In this document: positions 7,537 to 16,500 of the stretch, in pieces | How positions within the stretch are numbered: the first letter of the stretch is position 1 | Layout of the letters: every line of letters begins with the position of its first letter | Program-made: the position numbers and the translations under genes | Source of the DNA: Emiliania huxleyi CCMP1516 | Lineage: Eukaryota > Haptophyta > Isochrysidales > Noelaerhabdaceae | Assembly (NCBI RefSeq): GCF_000372725.1 | Contig: NW_005201047.1 | Span: forward strand, 3,916 to 25,633 | Length of the DNA: 21,718 bases | Direction: 5' to 3' | Notes under the pieces: model-generated | What the model was told of the DNA's origin: nothing | The model's database searches: none | The model's input: only the letters and a program-made list of their open reading frames with translations

Positions 7537-8212
7537 GGTGGAGAGATATCTCTGGTCGACGGCGGTCAATCTCACGTTTGTCGATCAAAACCGGCGGGCT
7601 TTGTGACGCCGTTTACGCGATGGATTTGGGTTCGTTTTTCTTTTCGTTTATTTTCTTTTTCTTTTTCATTTGCGCGGCGACGGAGGTGGGGACGGACGGG
7701 CGCTAACTATGGGCGACTACATGACGAAGGTTCGAGGACGACTACTCGCCGCCTGGGTCGTTTGGGGCGCGCGGCTCCGTCGAGGACCGGGCGCGCCCCT
7801 TACCCGGCGCGGCGTAGGTCCCACTCTGACGTATAGAGGGGAGGCACGGACAACGGCCCAATTCATCAATTCCACTAATCTTCTGGTGCCTAGCCCCGTG
7901 TAGCGGCGGTCCGGCAGGCTGCCCCCAAGGCCCCCCGGGCCGCTGCGGGTTTGGGAGTTATGCTTAGGCACAGCTTCGGCGATGGCAGCCCCTCTCTGGG
8001 GTGTTGCATAGGCGGGGAGTCTCCCCCGCTGGTCTCCTCCTTCCCATTTTTTCTTTTCTTTTGAGAGCAGGACGCCGGGTTTGTCTTGTATGTGCGTGTC
8101 GGGCCGGGGTGTGAGCGAGGGGCAGAAGGGGCGGGGGCGTGCGGGGCAGAGGCCCAACGTCGGGCGGCTTGTCGGGGTCCGGAGGATTCGAGGGGGGGAC
8201 GAGGAGGGGGGA
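7537..8212. promoter_or_regulatory. Divergent intergenic region with pyrimidine tracts
   Basis: It separates two divergent genes. T/C-rich tracts at about 7629-7667 and 8041-8062 stand out; the second is followed by 'gagagcag' (to 8070), which would serve as a splice acceptor for an upstream non-coding exon of the membrane-protein gene. The rest shows GC-rich sequence without clear elements. Confidence 0.35.
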
Positions 8213-9256
8213 ATGGGCGGTCGGCGTCGACTGTGGCGGCGAGTCTGTTGCTTCTACCCCGACTGGGACGAGGCTGCACTGGAGAAGCGGCTGCTCCGCC
8301 ACCGCGCTATGGGAGGGGAGCTTCCCCTGTGGATGCGCTGCTTGGCCTGGGTTCACCATCGGATGCGCATGTTTCGCCTGCCGTACTGCCTCGCCAGAGC
8401 AACGTGCGCTCTTCTCTTCAACGACAACACATGCACGGAGTTCCTGCTCGACGGCATCGCAATCACATTTGCCACCTTCGTTGACGACATCCTCGCACAG
8501 TTTCTCCTGCCTGTTGAGCAGCGCGAGGAGGTGAGTGAAGCAATCGAGGCTCTCATCGCAGAGGAATCGCGTAACGCGCGGGACCCGCATCGCTTCTTGA
8601 TGTGGCTGTTCAACCGGCTGTATGCGGCGGTGCTCGGGCTAGCCGTGGTCGCCGTCAACCTCGAGCCTGAGTCTTTCATGGTCACCTTTAAGCCTCTCGA
8701 GGGATTAGTTCGCTCCCATTCCTTGAATTTGCAGATCAAGGCCCCACTTCAGTGCGAGAGCCTGCTGATAGCTTTTCAAGGATGCATCTTCCTCTGCTGC
8801 CTTGTCATGGCAGGCATTTGGCCGCTCCTGCGCCAGCGGTCGGTCGGCTCCGTCTTCGCACAGCTCGTGTATGTGGCTGGCGACGCGTACTGCACAATGA
8901 CATTCCTCTTCGCATGTCTGTGGCTCAATCCCTTGGACCATTACCTTTTTCCAGCCTTTTTGCACGACCCCACGGCCATTTTGCGGGTGTGGCTGCTCTT
9001 CGTGCCAAGCGGGGGTCGCCCATTTTTTAACCACATTGCAATCTTGCTGTTTGCAGACCCTCGTGCTTGCAATGAAGACGATGTATCTGGCATAGATGCA
9101 GACTGTCTGCAGGCAGGTTTGCCATGGCTGGCTGTTCGCCTTGGCCTGCTCATTTCGGCAGTCGTTCTCTGTGTCGCGGTCGCGTGGGTCCGCGTGTCGA
9201 CCTCACGGCGGGCTAGCCCTCGCGCGACTGACAGCTGCACATTGCTTGAGGAGTAG
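8213..9256 (+). CDS. Multi-pass membrane protein of unknown family
   Basis: From the ATG at 8213 the frame gives 347 aa; an earlier in-frame ATG at 8090 would add a Gly/Arg-rich leader and is less likely, and an upstream exon is also possible. A basic N-terminus (MGGRRRLWRR) and an amphipathic region (to about residue 75) come first. Hydrophobic segments follow at about 81-100 (weak, with two Asp), 132-150, 184-205, 214-238, a shorter one near 255-264, and 303-327. The C-terminus is a Ser/Arg-rich tail ending TLLEE, probably cytosolic. Cys are frequent in the third and fourth helices. I do not recognise the family. It is divergent from the racemase-like gene and convergent with the F-box/RCC1 gene. 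Confidence 0.6.
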   Translation: MGGRRRLWRRVCCFYPDWDEAALEKRLLRHRAMGGELPLWMRCLAWVHHRMRMFRLPYCLARATCALLFNDNTCTEFLLDGIAITFATFVDDILAQFLLPVEQREEVSEAIEALIAEESRNARDPHRFLMWLFNRLYAAVLGLAVVAVNLEPESFMVTFKPLEGLVRSHSLNLQIKAPLQCESLLIAFQGCIFLCCLVMAGIWPLLRQRSVGSVFAQLVYVAGDAYCTMTFLFACLWLNPLDHYLFPAFLHDPTAILRVWLLFVPSGGRPFFNHIAILLFADPRACNEDDVSGIDADCLQAGLPWLAVRLGLLISAVVLCVAVAWVRVSTSRRASPRATDSCTLLEE

Positions 9257-9626
9257 GGCAGGTCGGCGCGTTCCCAAGTGTACCATGTGCCATTGCGAGG
9301 CTCCGAGATAGCGATACACACGAAAAAAAATCGCGAAAAAAGAAAACATAGCGCGTCTTGTAGCGTTGCGAGGAAAAAAGAAAAAATACCGGGAAGGGGC
9401 ATGGGCGACATTTGGTGTGTCTGTCGGTGCACGTCTAACATCTCTGAATCGTGCGCCAAACGGAGCCCAACAATCAGATAAACACACTCAATCAGAAGTG
9501 GCGGAGTGGGGAATGAAGATGACACAACGAAACGCGCCCGGGGGCGTGACGCGGGGTAACTCTGCGTGGCGAGACTCAACACGCGTCGTCAACAAAGACT
9601 TGCGCGCTTCGGAACGGCCCGCTTGT
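9257..9626. other. Convergent 3' intergenic region
   Basis: It lies between the stops of two convergent genes. It has an A-rich block at 9321-9348 with two 'cgaaaaaa' motifs and another near 9372-9386, in contrast to the GC-rich surroundings. This would fit 3'-UTR or 3'-end formation signals. No gene seen. Confidence 0.35.
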
Positions 9627-11204
9627 TCAGACCCACGCCTCGACCTTCTTGGGCAGCAGCTGGTTCGACAGGTCCTCTCCGTGGCCTAGGCAGCCGTATT
9701 CACCCTTGCCCCAGGTAAAGACAGCGGCGTCGGCGGTGATGGCGAGGCCGTGGCTGCCTCCAGCCGACACAGCGACGACGCGCCGCCCCGCCAACGCCTC
9801 GACCTTCTTGGGCAGCAGCTGGTTCTGCTGGTGGTCGCCGTGGCCTAGGCAGCCGTATTCACCCTTGCCCCAGGTAAAGACAGCGGCGTCGGCGGTGATG
9901 GCGAGGCTGTGGCTGCCTCCAGCCGACACAGCGACGACGCGCCGCCCCGCCAACGCCTCGACCTTCTTGGGCAGCAGCTGGTTCTGCTGGTCGCCGTGGC
10001 CCAGCCTGCCGAAGATTCCATCGCCCCAGCTCCAGACGGCGCCGTCGGCGGTGAGGGCGAGGCTGTGCATAGCCCCAGCCGATACAGCGACGACGCGCTG
10101 CTCAGCAAAGGCCTCGACCTTCTTCGGCAGCAGCTGGCGCTGCAGGTCGCCGTGGCCTAACCGGCCAGAGCCTCCCTGGCCCCAGCTCCAGACGCTGCCG
10201 TCGGCGGTGAGGGCGAGGCTGTGCTGGTCTCCAGCCGAGACTGCGATGACGCGCTGCTCAGCAAAGCCCTCGACCTTCTTGGGAAGCAGCTGGTCCTGCC
10301 TGTCGCCGTGGCCCAACTTGCCATAGGCTCCCTGGCCCCAGCTCCAGAGAGCGCCATTGGCGGTGAGTGCAAGGCTGTGGTGGCCTCCAGCCGACACAGC
10401 GACGACGCGCTGCCCAGCCAAGGCCTCGATCTTCTTGGGCAGCAGCTGGTGCTGCGTGTCGCCGTGGCCCAGCCGACCTTCGTCTCCATCGCCCCAGCTC
10501 CAGACGCCGCCGTCGGCGGCGAGGGCGAGGCTGTGCGACCCTCCAGCCGAGACAGCGACGACGTGCTGATCAAAAGCCTCAACCTTCATCGGCTCGCACT
10601 GGCTCTGCCGGTCGCCGTGGCCCAGCGCGCCAAAGCCTCCCTGGCCCCAGCTCCAGATAGCCCCACTGACGGTGAGGGCGAGGCTTTGGTTGTCTCCAGC
10701 CGACACGCTCACTGCACGCTCGGCGCCCAGCGCCGAAGTAAGGCGCGTCGGCGTGTTGAGCCGCGGCACGCCCTCGCCGTGACCGAGCAGTCCCGGCGTC
10801 CAGCTCTCAGCCTTGCCGCACGACAAGAGCCGCCCCTCGCCGTCGATGAAGAGGCTGTGCCACAAGCCTGCGGCCGCCCTCGCCGGCGGGTTGGCCTCGC
10901 ACAGCAGTGCCGAATAGCACAGCCACCGCACGGCGCAGCCCTCGCCCTCCGGCAGCGCCGGCAGCTCGAAGCCGCGCTCTTGCGCCCACAAGCGGATGGC
11001 CTCCACCGCAAGCGAGGCGTGGAAGAGCAGCGAGACGGCCGCGACGCGAGCGATGTCGAGGGGGCCGTCGAGGCGAGAGATGGCGCGCACGAGGAGCTCC
11101 GTGGGGAGGTCGAGGAGGCGGGCGGGCGGCGGCGTTTCTGGCGAGGGAGCGGCGGCGGAGGCGGAGGCGAGGCGGCGCGAGCGGCGGCGCGGCGAGGTGG
11201 ACAT
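9627..11204 (-). CDS. F-box / RCC1-repeat (beta-propeller) protein
   Basis: Intronless, 525 aa from the ATG at 11204; a longer in-frame start at 11405 lies in the dispersed repeat and is rejected. Residues about 28-70 (LLDLPTELLVRAISRLDGPL...) form an F-box, expected to bind SKP1. From about residue 160 there are seven clear RCC1 repeats of 51-53 aa with the signature 'VVAVSAGGSHSLALTADG.VWSWG.G..GRLGHGD..QLLPKKVEAL', preceded by a weak blade around 'LWHSLFIDGEGRLLSCGK'. Together they make a seven- or eight-bladed propeller, a likely substrate receptor of an SCF-type ubiquitin ligase. Blades 3-7 share nearly the same linker QLLPKKVEAL/F, and the last two are almost identical in DNA. Its target is unknown. 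Confidence 0.85.
   Translation of the reverse strand: MSTSPRRRSRRLASASAAAPSPETPPPARLLDLPTELLVRAISRLDGPLDIARVAAVSLLFHASLAVEAIRLWAQERGFELPALPEGEGCAVRWLCYSALLCEANPPARAAAGLWHSLFIDGEGRLLSCGKAESWTPGLLGHGEGVPRLNTPTRLTSALGAERAVSVSAGDNQSLALTVSGAIWSWGQGGFGALGHGDRQSQCEPMKVEAFDQHVVAVSAGGSHSLALAADGGVWSWGDGDEGRLGHGDTQHQLLPKKIEALAGQRVVAVSAGGHHSLALTANGALWSWGQGAYGKLGHGDRQDQLLPKKVEGFAEQRVIAVSAGDQHSLALTADGSVWSWGQGGSGRLGHGDLQRQLLPKKVEAFAEQRVVAVSAGAMHSLALTADGAVWSWGDGIFGRLGHGDQQNQLLPKKVEALAGRRVVAVSAGGSHSLAITADAAVFTWGKGEYGCLGHGDHQQNQLLPKKVEALAGRRVVAVSAGGSHGLAITADAAVFTWGKGEYGCLGHGEDLSNQLLPKKVEAWV
9685..9989. repeat. Recent tandem duplication of an RCC1 blade
   Basis: 9685-9827 and 9844-9986 differ at a single base (gaggccgtgg against gaggctgtgg), which changes Gly/Ser in SHGLA/SHSLA. 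A 3-bp addition (tggtgg against tgg) near 9829-9834 adds one Gln to the penultimate blade. Other blades are clearly more diverged. Confidence 0.9.
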
Positions 11205-11250
11205 CGCGAGAAAAAGAAAATCGCGGCCAAGTCGTACGACAAAACAAGCT

Positions 11251-11566
11251 ACTGGCAAACTTCTGGCTGACACGCGCGCCCGGTCGAGCCTTGGGCGGGC
11301 GCGCTGCGGTCGCACGCCTACCCAAGTCATATGCCACGGCGTGCGATCTAGATTCAGCACACGCACCTCTGCTCGCTGATGCTCATCCAATGAATTGTCC
11401 GTCACCCAGATGAGTGCGAGTTAGGGCTAGCCGCTGGCGGGTAGCCCGAGAGGAGAGCGTCCATAGACGCCTCACAAGACCCCACACACGGTCTCGTCCG
11501 TGCCTTGCGGCCGGCGACGAGATTGCTAGAGGCGGAGCAAGCCTGCTCTAGTCTCACACGTTCGCT
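11251..11566. repeat. Dispersed ~310-bp repeat, copy 2 (upstream of F-box/RCC1 gene)
   Basis: Matches 1001-1313 in the same orientation. The hairpin persists as GGGCTA (11424-11429) with TAGCCC (11442-11447), having lost two base pairs. The minus strand keeps GCATATGACTTGG where copy 1 has GCATATAACTTGG. It begins 46 bp upstream of the ATG at 11204, so it probably contains at least part of that gene's 5' UTR or promoter. Confidence 0.8.
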
Positions 11567-11625
11567 CCTACCCCACCCCACCCCGTAACCCTAGCCCCCC
11601 CCCCCTATTCCAGCACTGATCCTCC

Positions 11626-12270
11626 TCACCCTCGCCGCCCCTCCCCTCTCTCCTGCCTGCGCTGCCCCGCCCCGCCCCACCCCCGCAACCCCCCACACCC
11701 AAGCCCTAACCGTATCTCCCCGCAGGCCTCGGGCTGGCGCTGGGTCGATTTTGGACCCCGTTCTCTGTCTCCCTCGTATCTCGTGTCGCCTGATATCGTC
11801 CCCGTCGCCTTGATTACCGTCCTCCACACGTTGTCGTCTCCTCCCTTTCGCGCTGCGTGCCCGCCGTCCAGCCGCTTTCGTACCCACCGCCCAATTTTCT
11901 CCTTCGCTTCTTGATACAGCCTCCTGTCTCGGATCTCCGGCGCCTGCCCCTCCTCCTCATGCATGTAGATGCATGCCCTGTTCGTCACGTGTCGTGCTAG
12001 GTCCATCTCGTACGCGCTCGTTACCCTGCTCCGCAGGTGTGCCTTTGCCGCCGCGTCCGCCATGGAATTGGGCGCGTTGCCCGCATGCCCCTCCGTGAAG
12101 ATGAAAATCACGTACCCTCCGTGGCGCTGTATAATGTCGATTTGTGCTTGCACCGCCCTGCTCCCTGTCGCTCTATCGCGTCTCGGCGGCCGGGGTTCGT
12201 CGGGGTGTTTTATAATCTTTCTTAAGGCTTTCTTACTGCATTCCTTACGCACCATGCATTCCGATTCCTG
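11626..12270 (-). mobile_element. Retroelement RNase H fragment
   Basis: The minus-strand open frame contains 'QIDIIQRHGGYVIFIFTEGH' directly followed by 'AGNAPNSMADAAAKAHL' (about 12150-12030). This matches the C-terminal part of a retroelement RNase H: an internal His in GHAGN and the Asp of MADAAAK. A basic C-terminal extension follows ('RLYQEAKEKIGRWVRKRL') to the stop at 11626. No reverse transcriptase is seen, so this is a 5'-truncated or decayed non-LTR-type copy. The flanking 11567-11625 is C-rich and shows nothing else. Confidence 0.55.
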
Positions 12271-12422
12271 TCGTTTTCCGCTGGCTCCCACCGATTTCCG
12301 CTTCCTCACTCCCCCCCTCTCTCTCAGGCATGGTCCCGTCTCCTGTCCCCATTCGCCTCCTGCGCCTGTTCGCGCTCTTCGCCTTCCACCCTCCATCTCG
12401 TCGGTCCTCCTCTCCGTCCATC

Positions 12423-12734
12423 CTAGCGGCCGGCGCGGCGCTCCTCGATCTCTGCCTGGATGCGGGCCGCAATGTTGTTTTTCGCCTCGTCGTTGATGTC
12501 CCCGATCTTGCCCTGGACCCAGCGAAGGAGGGGCGAGTCCGAGGCGGTGCCGTGGCGCTGGAAGTGGCGCTTTGCCGCCCGCACGGTCGCGCACATGATC
12601 TTCTTGCAGCCGGCCTTTTGGCACGTGACGAAGCCTCGGAGTCTAGGGGCGACGGTGGCGTCCTCCGGGCTCCGGCGCCGCGGCGAAGGAACAAGGATTT
12701 CCGGCGGAAGGGGAAGGCGAGCCGTGTACGATTA
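12423..12734 (-). CDS. Small Cys/His (zinc-finger-like) ORF or exon
   Basis: A 102-codon open stretch on the minus strand, bounded by TAA (12732-12734) and the stop at 12423-12425, with no ATG before the motif. It encodes 'GFVTCQKAGCKKIMCATVRA' then 'AKRHFQRHG', a Cys-x4-Cys ... His-x3-His pattern typical of zinc-binding fingers. A charged helical tail follows ('KIGDINDEAKNNIAARIQAE', ending RRAGR). The composition is clearly protein-like. It could be the last exon of a small gene, or part of a retroelement ORF lying upstream of the RNase H fragment. Function unknown. Confidence 0.4.
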
Positions 12735-13565
12735 TCAAAATGAGCCGAGTACGAACGATAGAGAGACCGCGGGTGCGGGCGGGCGCGATTCGTCGACCAG
12801 GGCGGAGAGCTGGCCCGAAGAAGATGCGGCAATGTGAATTTTGTGTGTTTTAACATCCATTGCTCAAAGAAAAAGCCGCGTCCCGTGCCCCAGATTCATT
12901 TTAAATACTGTCCACTATGAAAGTGTGAACAGGTTGGAGCAGCTCCTGAGCACGGCGCCGCAGGCGCCTGTTGATGGGTCCAGGTGATAGCCCTGGATGG
13001 GCAATGCATACGCCTATTGGGCCTCAGATCGCCCGACCGCGTCCCGGTGCTCTGTGGTCGGATTTGTGACGCCGCCGCACCGCGCCGCGGCCGGGGGCCC
13101 TCCGGAGGCCGAGGATGGCCGTGACGGACCGGGACGAGCTCTGGGAGGTAAAGTGTCAGTGTAATATTGTAGAAACCAATCTTTCATGTCCACAATATCT
13201 CTCAGTCTAGCTAAGCCTGGGAAGGCGATGCCGGGGCCGTACAGCAGCTTGATGGTGCTTCGCCGGCGTGCGTCCCGGAGCGGTCCCGGACGGGCGGTCC
13301 GTGGGAGGAAAACGAGGGACAGCGCCGACGGCGCTCTGATTCGACTTTTAACTTCAAACAAAGACTGCGGCGCGTGCGACTGTCAGGAGCGGATCCGTCA
13401 GTTAGTCGTGTTCACGCCGGCTTGTGTCCCTGACAACCTGGGCAGACTTTAGGCTTGGACATAAAGACCGTGTATCGCGCGCCTTGCGGGGGGGGGGCGC
13501 GGAAAAGAGATAAAGAGGCACCTTGCGCCTCGACCGCGAACCTCAGACACAGACGCGGGGTACAC
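12735..13565. other. Upstream region of the reductase gene
   Basis: It holds an AT-rich box 'attttaaatac' near 12898, small GC hairpins (for example ggcgccgcaggcgcc near 12955), and a block at 13478-13520 ('cgcgccttgcggggggg') resembling 5405-5440. A minus-strand frame (13014-13361, with 'LLYGPGIAFPGLARLRDIVD') has some protein-like character but no support. An in-frame ATG at 13455 would extend the reductase by 37 residues. Confidence 0.35.
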
Positions 13566-16500
13566 ATGGCGACTTTGGTACGCCTGCTGGCCGGCGACGA
13601 CGCCGCGCCCGCCATCCGCGTGACGCCGGAGGGCCCGGTCTTTACGCGCGGCGCGCTGCGCGCCGACGTCAAAGCCGTGTCCGTCGCGCTAGCCCGAGCC
13701 GGAGTCTTGCGAGGTGACGTGGTCTCGCTCTGCTTCCGGAACCAGGTCCGCCTCCCTCGCCGCGTGCGTGTCACAGCTCTGGCGGCCACTCTGCTGCCGC
13801 GGCAACGCAAGCGGACAGCGCGGCGGCCATTGCTGTGCCTCGCTGCTGGAGACTGTCACCACCGCCGCCGCCGTCGCCTCGCCACACCACCTCGGCCCGG
13901 CCTTCCACCCGCCTCAGATAGAGTCGGTGATCTCCTTCCTCGCCGTCACGTGGCTCGGCGCCACCGCCGCGCCGCTCAACGCGTCGTACGCTGCCGCCGA
14001 GTTCGAGTGCGACACCGCCCCAATCCGCCCGCGCCGCCTCCCGGAACAGTCGCGGACATTTCCCTGACGTGTCCACGCAGGTACGACATGCTCAACATCT
14101 CGTCCAAGTTCCTGGTCGTGCCGACCGAAGGCCACGCTCTCGCCGAGGAGGTTGCGGCCAAGGTTGGCGTCGCCACGCTCGGAGAGGGCTAGCCGAGATA
14201 CAACCGAGATGCAGCCGAGATGCAGCCGAGATGCGGCCGAGGTGCGGCCGAGGTGCGGCCGAGGTGCTGCCGAGGTGCAGCCGAGAGGCAGCCGAGAGAA
14301 AGCCGAGAGGCAGCCGAGAGGCAGCCGAGAGGCAGCCGAGAGGCAGCCGAGAGGCAGCCGAGGTGCAGCCGAGAGGCAGCCGAGGTGCAGCCGAGGTGCA
14401 GCCGAGGTGCAGCCGAGGTGCAGCCGAGGTGCAGCCGAGATGCAGCCGAGATGTGGCCGCCGATGCGAGCTGTGTCGAGTCTCTTCTCACGCCTCGAGCC
14501 GTGGATAGGCGTCGCCACGTCGGCCAGCGGCACGAGCGTCGCTGCGCGCGCGCGATGCGCCGTGGCCGACGGCGGCGTGACGATCCCCGAGGCGCAGCCG
14601 GAAGACACGGCCCTGTTTCTTCACACCAGCGGCACGACGGGCAAGCCGAAGGGGGTGCGCCCCTCTCGCACCACGCGCTCTCGGGCAGTCTCGGGCGATC
14701 TCGGGCAATCTCGGGCAGTCTCGGGCAATTTCGGGCGATCTCGGGTGATCTCGGGTGATCTCGGGCGATCTCGGGTGATCTCGGGTGATTCCTCACAAGG
14801 TGCCGCTCTCGCACGCAAACATGCTCGCGACGACGGCAACCTCATCGGCGGCGGACAGCCGGTTGACACTTTCGTTTTTGAGGCGCACGCCCTTCTCCTG
14901 TAGGCAAATATCACGGCGACCTACGACCTCACGGCCGCCGACAAGTGCTACCTGGTGATGCCGCTCTTTCATGTGCCCGGGCCGATGTCGGTGTTTCTTA
15001 GCTGTCGCCCTTGTGATTCGCACGATTCTCTTTTAGGTGCACGGCCTCATGTCGGCACTCTTCTCGACCCTCTATTCTGGCGGCGAGGTCATCCTGCCGG
15101 CCAACTGCGCCGGGTTCCGCGTCGAGATCTTCTGGCGCGACATTGCGGCGTGCGGCGCCACCTGGTACACGGCGGTGCCGACCATGCAGCAGCTTCTGCT
15201 CAAAGGGCTGGACAGCTATGCGGCCGCGGGCCGGCCGCAGGTGCGCTTCATCCGGTCCTGCTCCGCCTCGCTCCCGCCTTCGGTCCTGCAGTCGCTCGAG
15301 AAGGAGTTTGGCGCTCCGGTGCTCGAGGCGTATGCGATGACAGAGGCGGCCCACCAGATCTCCTCCAACCCGCTGCCGAGCCGCGGGCCGCACAAGGCGG
15401 GCTCGGTGGGCAAGGGGACCAACGTCGAGATTGCAATCCTCCCGGAGGAGGGCGAGGCGGCGCTGCCGAACGGTGAGGTGGGCGAGGTGAGCGTGCGCGG
15501 CCGCAACGTCACCAAGGCGCAGACCTTCGCGACCGCCCGCTTCGAGAGGCACAATCACGTCACTCCTTTCCTTCTTAGGGCTACCACAACCGGCCCGACG
15601 CCAACGCTGAGTCCTTCACGCCATCCGGCTTCTTCCGCACGGGCGACCTCGGCTATCTCGACGAGGAGGGCTACCTCTTCCTCACCGGCCGCAAGAAGGA
15701 GCAGGTCAACCGTGGCGGCGAAAAGATTGCGCCCGTCGCCATCGACAATGTGCTGCTTCGCTGCCCCGGAGTGTCGAGCCTCTTCGCCTTCGGCTCGCCA
15801 CACGAGGAGCTTGGTGAGTCGGTGGTCGCCATCGCGGTCCTCGACCCCGGCGCAGAGGTCAGCCTTGCACAGCTGAATCGCTTCGGGCTCGACACCGGCG
15901 AGCTCTCAATGCAGTGGCTCCCCGAGGCGATCGTGTACGCAGACAAGGTGCCGAAAGGGCCGACGGGCAAGGTGCAGCGCGTCAAGCTCGCCGCCATGCT
16001 CGGCATGCCCAAGCTCTCCGCCGCCGACGCCGGCGCCGCCTTCAGCTTTGTGGACGGCGTGCTGACGCGGCTCGCGCCGCCCGCCACAACGGACGCCGGC
16101 GACGGTAACGCCGCCGACATGTGTGCCGTGGAGGCGGCCGTCGGGTCGCTGCTTGGCGTCGACGTGTCTGGCCTCGGCGCGAAGCCGCTGCAGCTGGACT
16201 CGTTCACCGCCGCGCGCCTCGCCGGCAGCCTGAACAAGCGGTTCGGGTGCGGCGTGCCGCCAAAGGCGCTGCTGCGCGGCGTCACCATGGCGGCCATCCT
16301 CAACCTCGTGCAGACGACCGAGGCAGTGGCGGCGGCGGCGTACGACTGGGAGGCGGAGGCGGCGGTGCCGCCCGAGTTGGCCGCCGGGATGGGAGGAGTG
16401 CCTTTCGGGCCCGCGGTGCCGCTTGGCGAGGCCGACGCCCTCCTTCTCACCGGTGCCACGGGCTTCCTCGGCACACACCTGCTCGCCTCCCTCCTCGCCG

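Noticed and set aside
9627..11204. Plus-strand frames across the RCC1 gene
   Set aside because: They are repetitive shadows of the blade repeats, with no motif of their own.
11205..11405. Longer start for the F-box/RCC1 protein
   Set aside because: The extension is translated from the dispersed repeat that also occurs, out of gene context, at 1001-1313.
13014..13361. Minus-strand frame upstream of the reductase
   Set aside because: Only a short middle part is protein-like; no domain, no paralog in the window and no splice logic.
14190..14460. Regular repeats that might be read as a CRISPR array or a repetitive coding domain
   Set aside because: Units are 11 bp with no spacers, and the tract is inside an intron of a continuous enzyme gene; open frames there exist only because the unit makes no stop.
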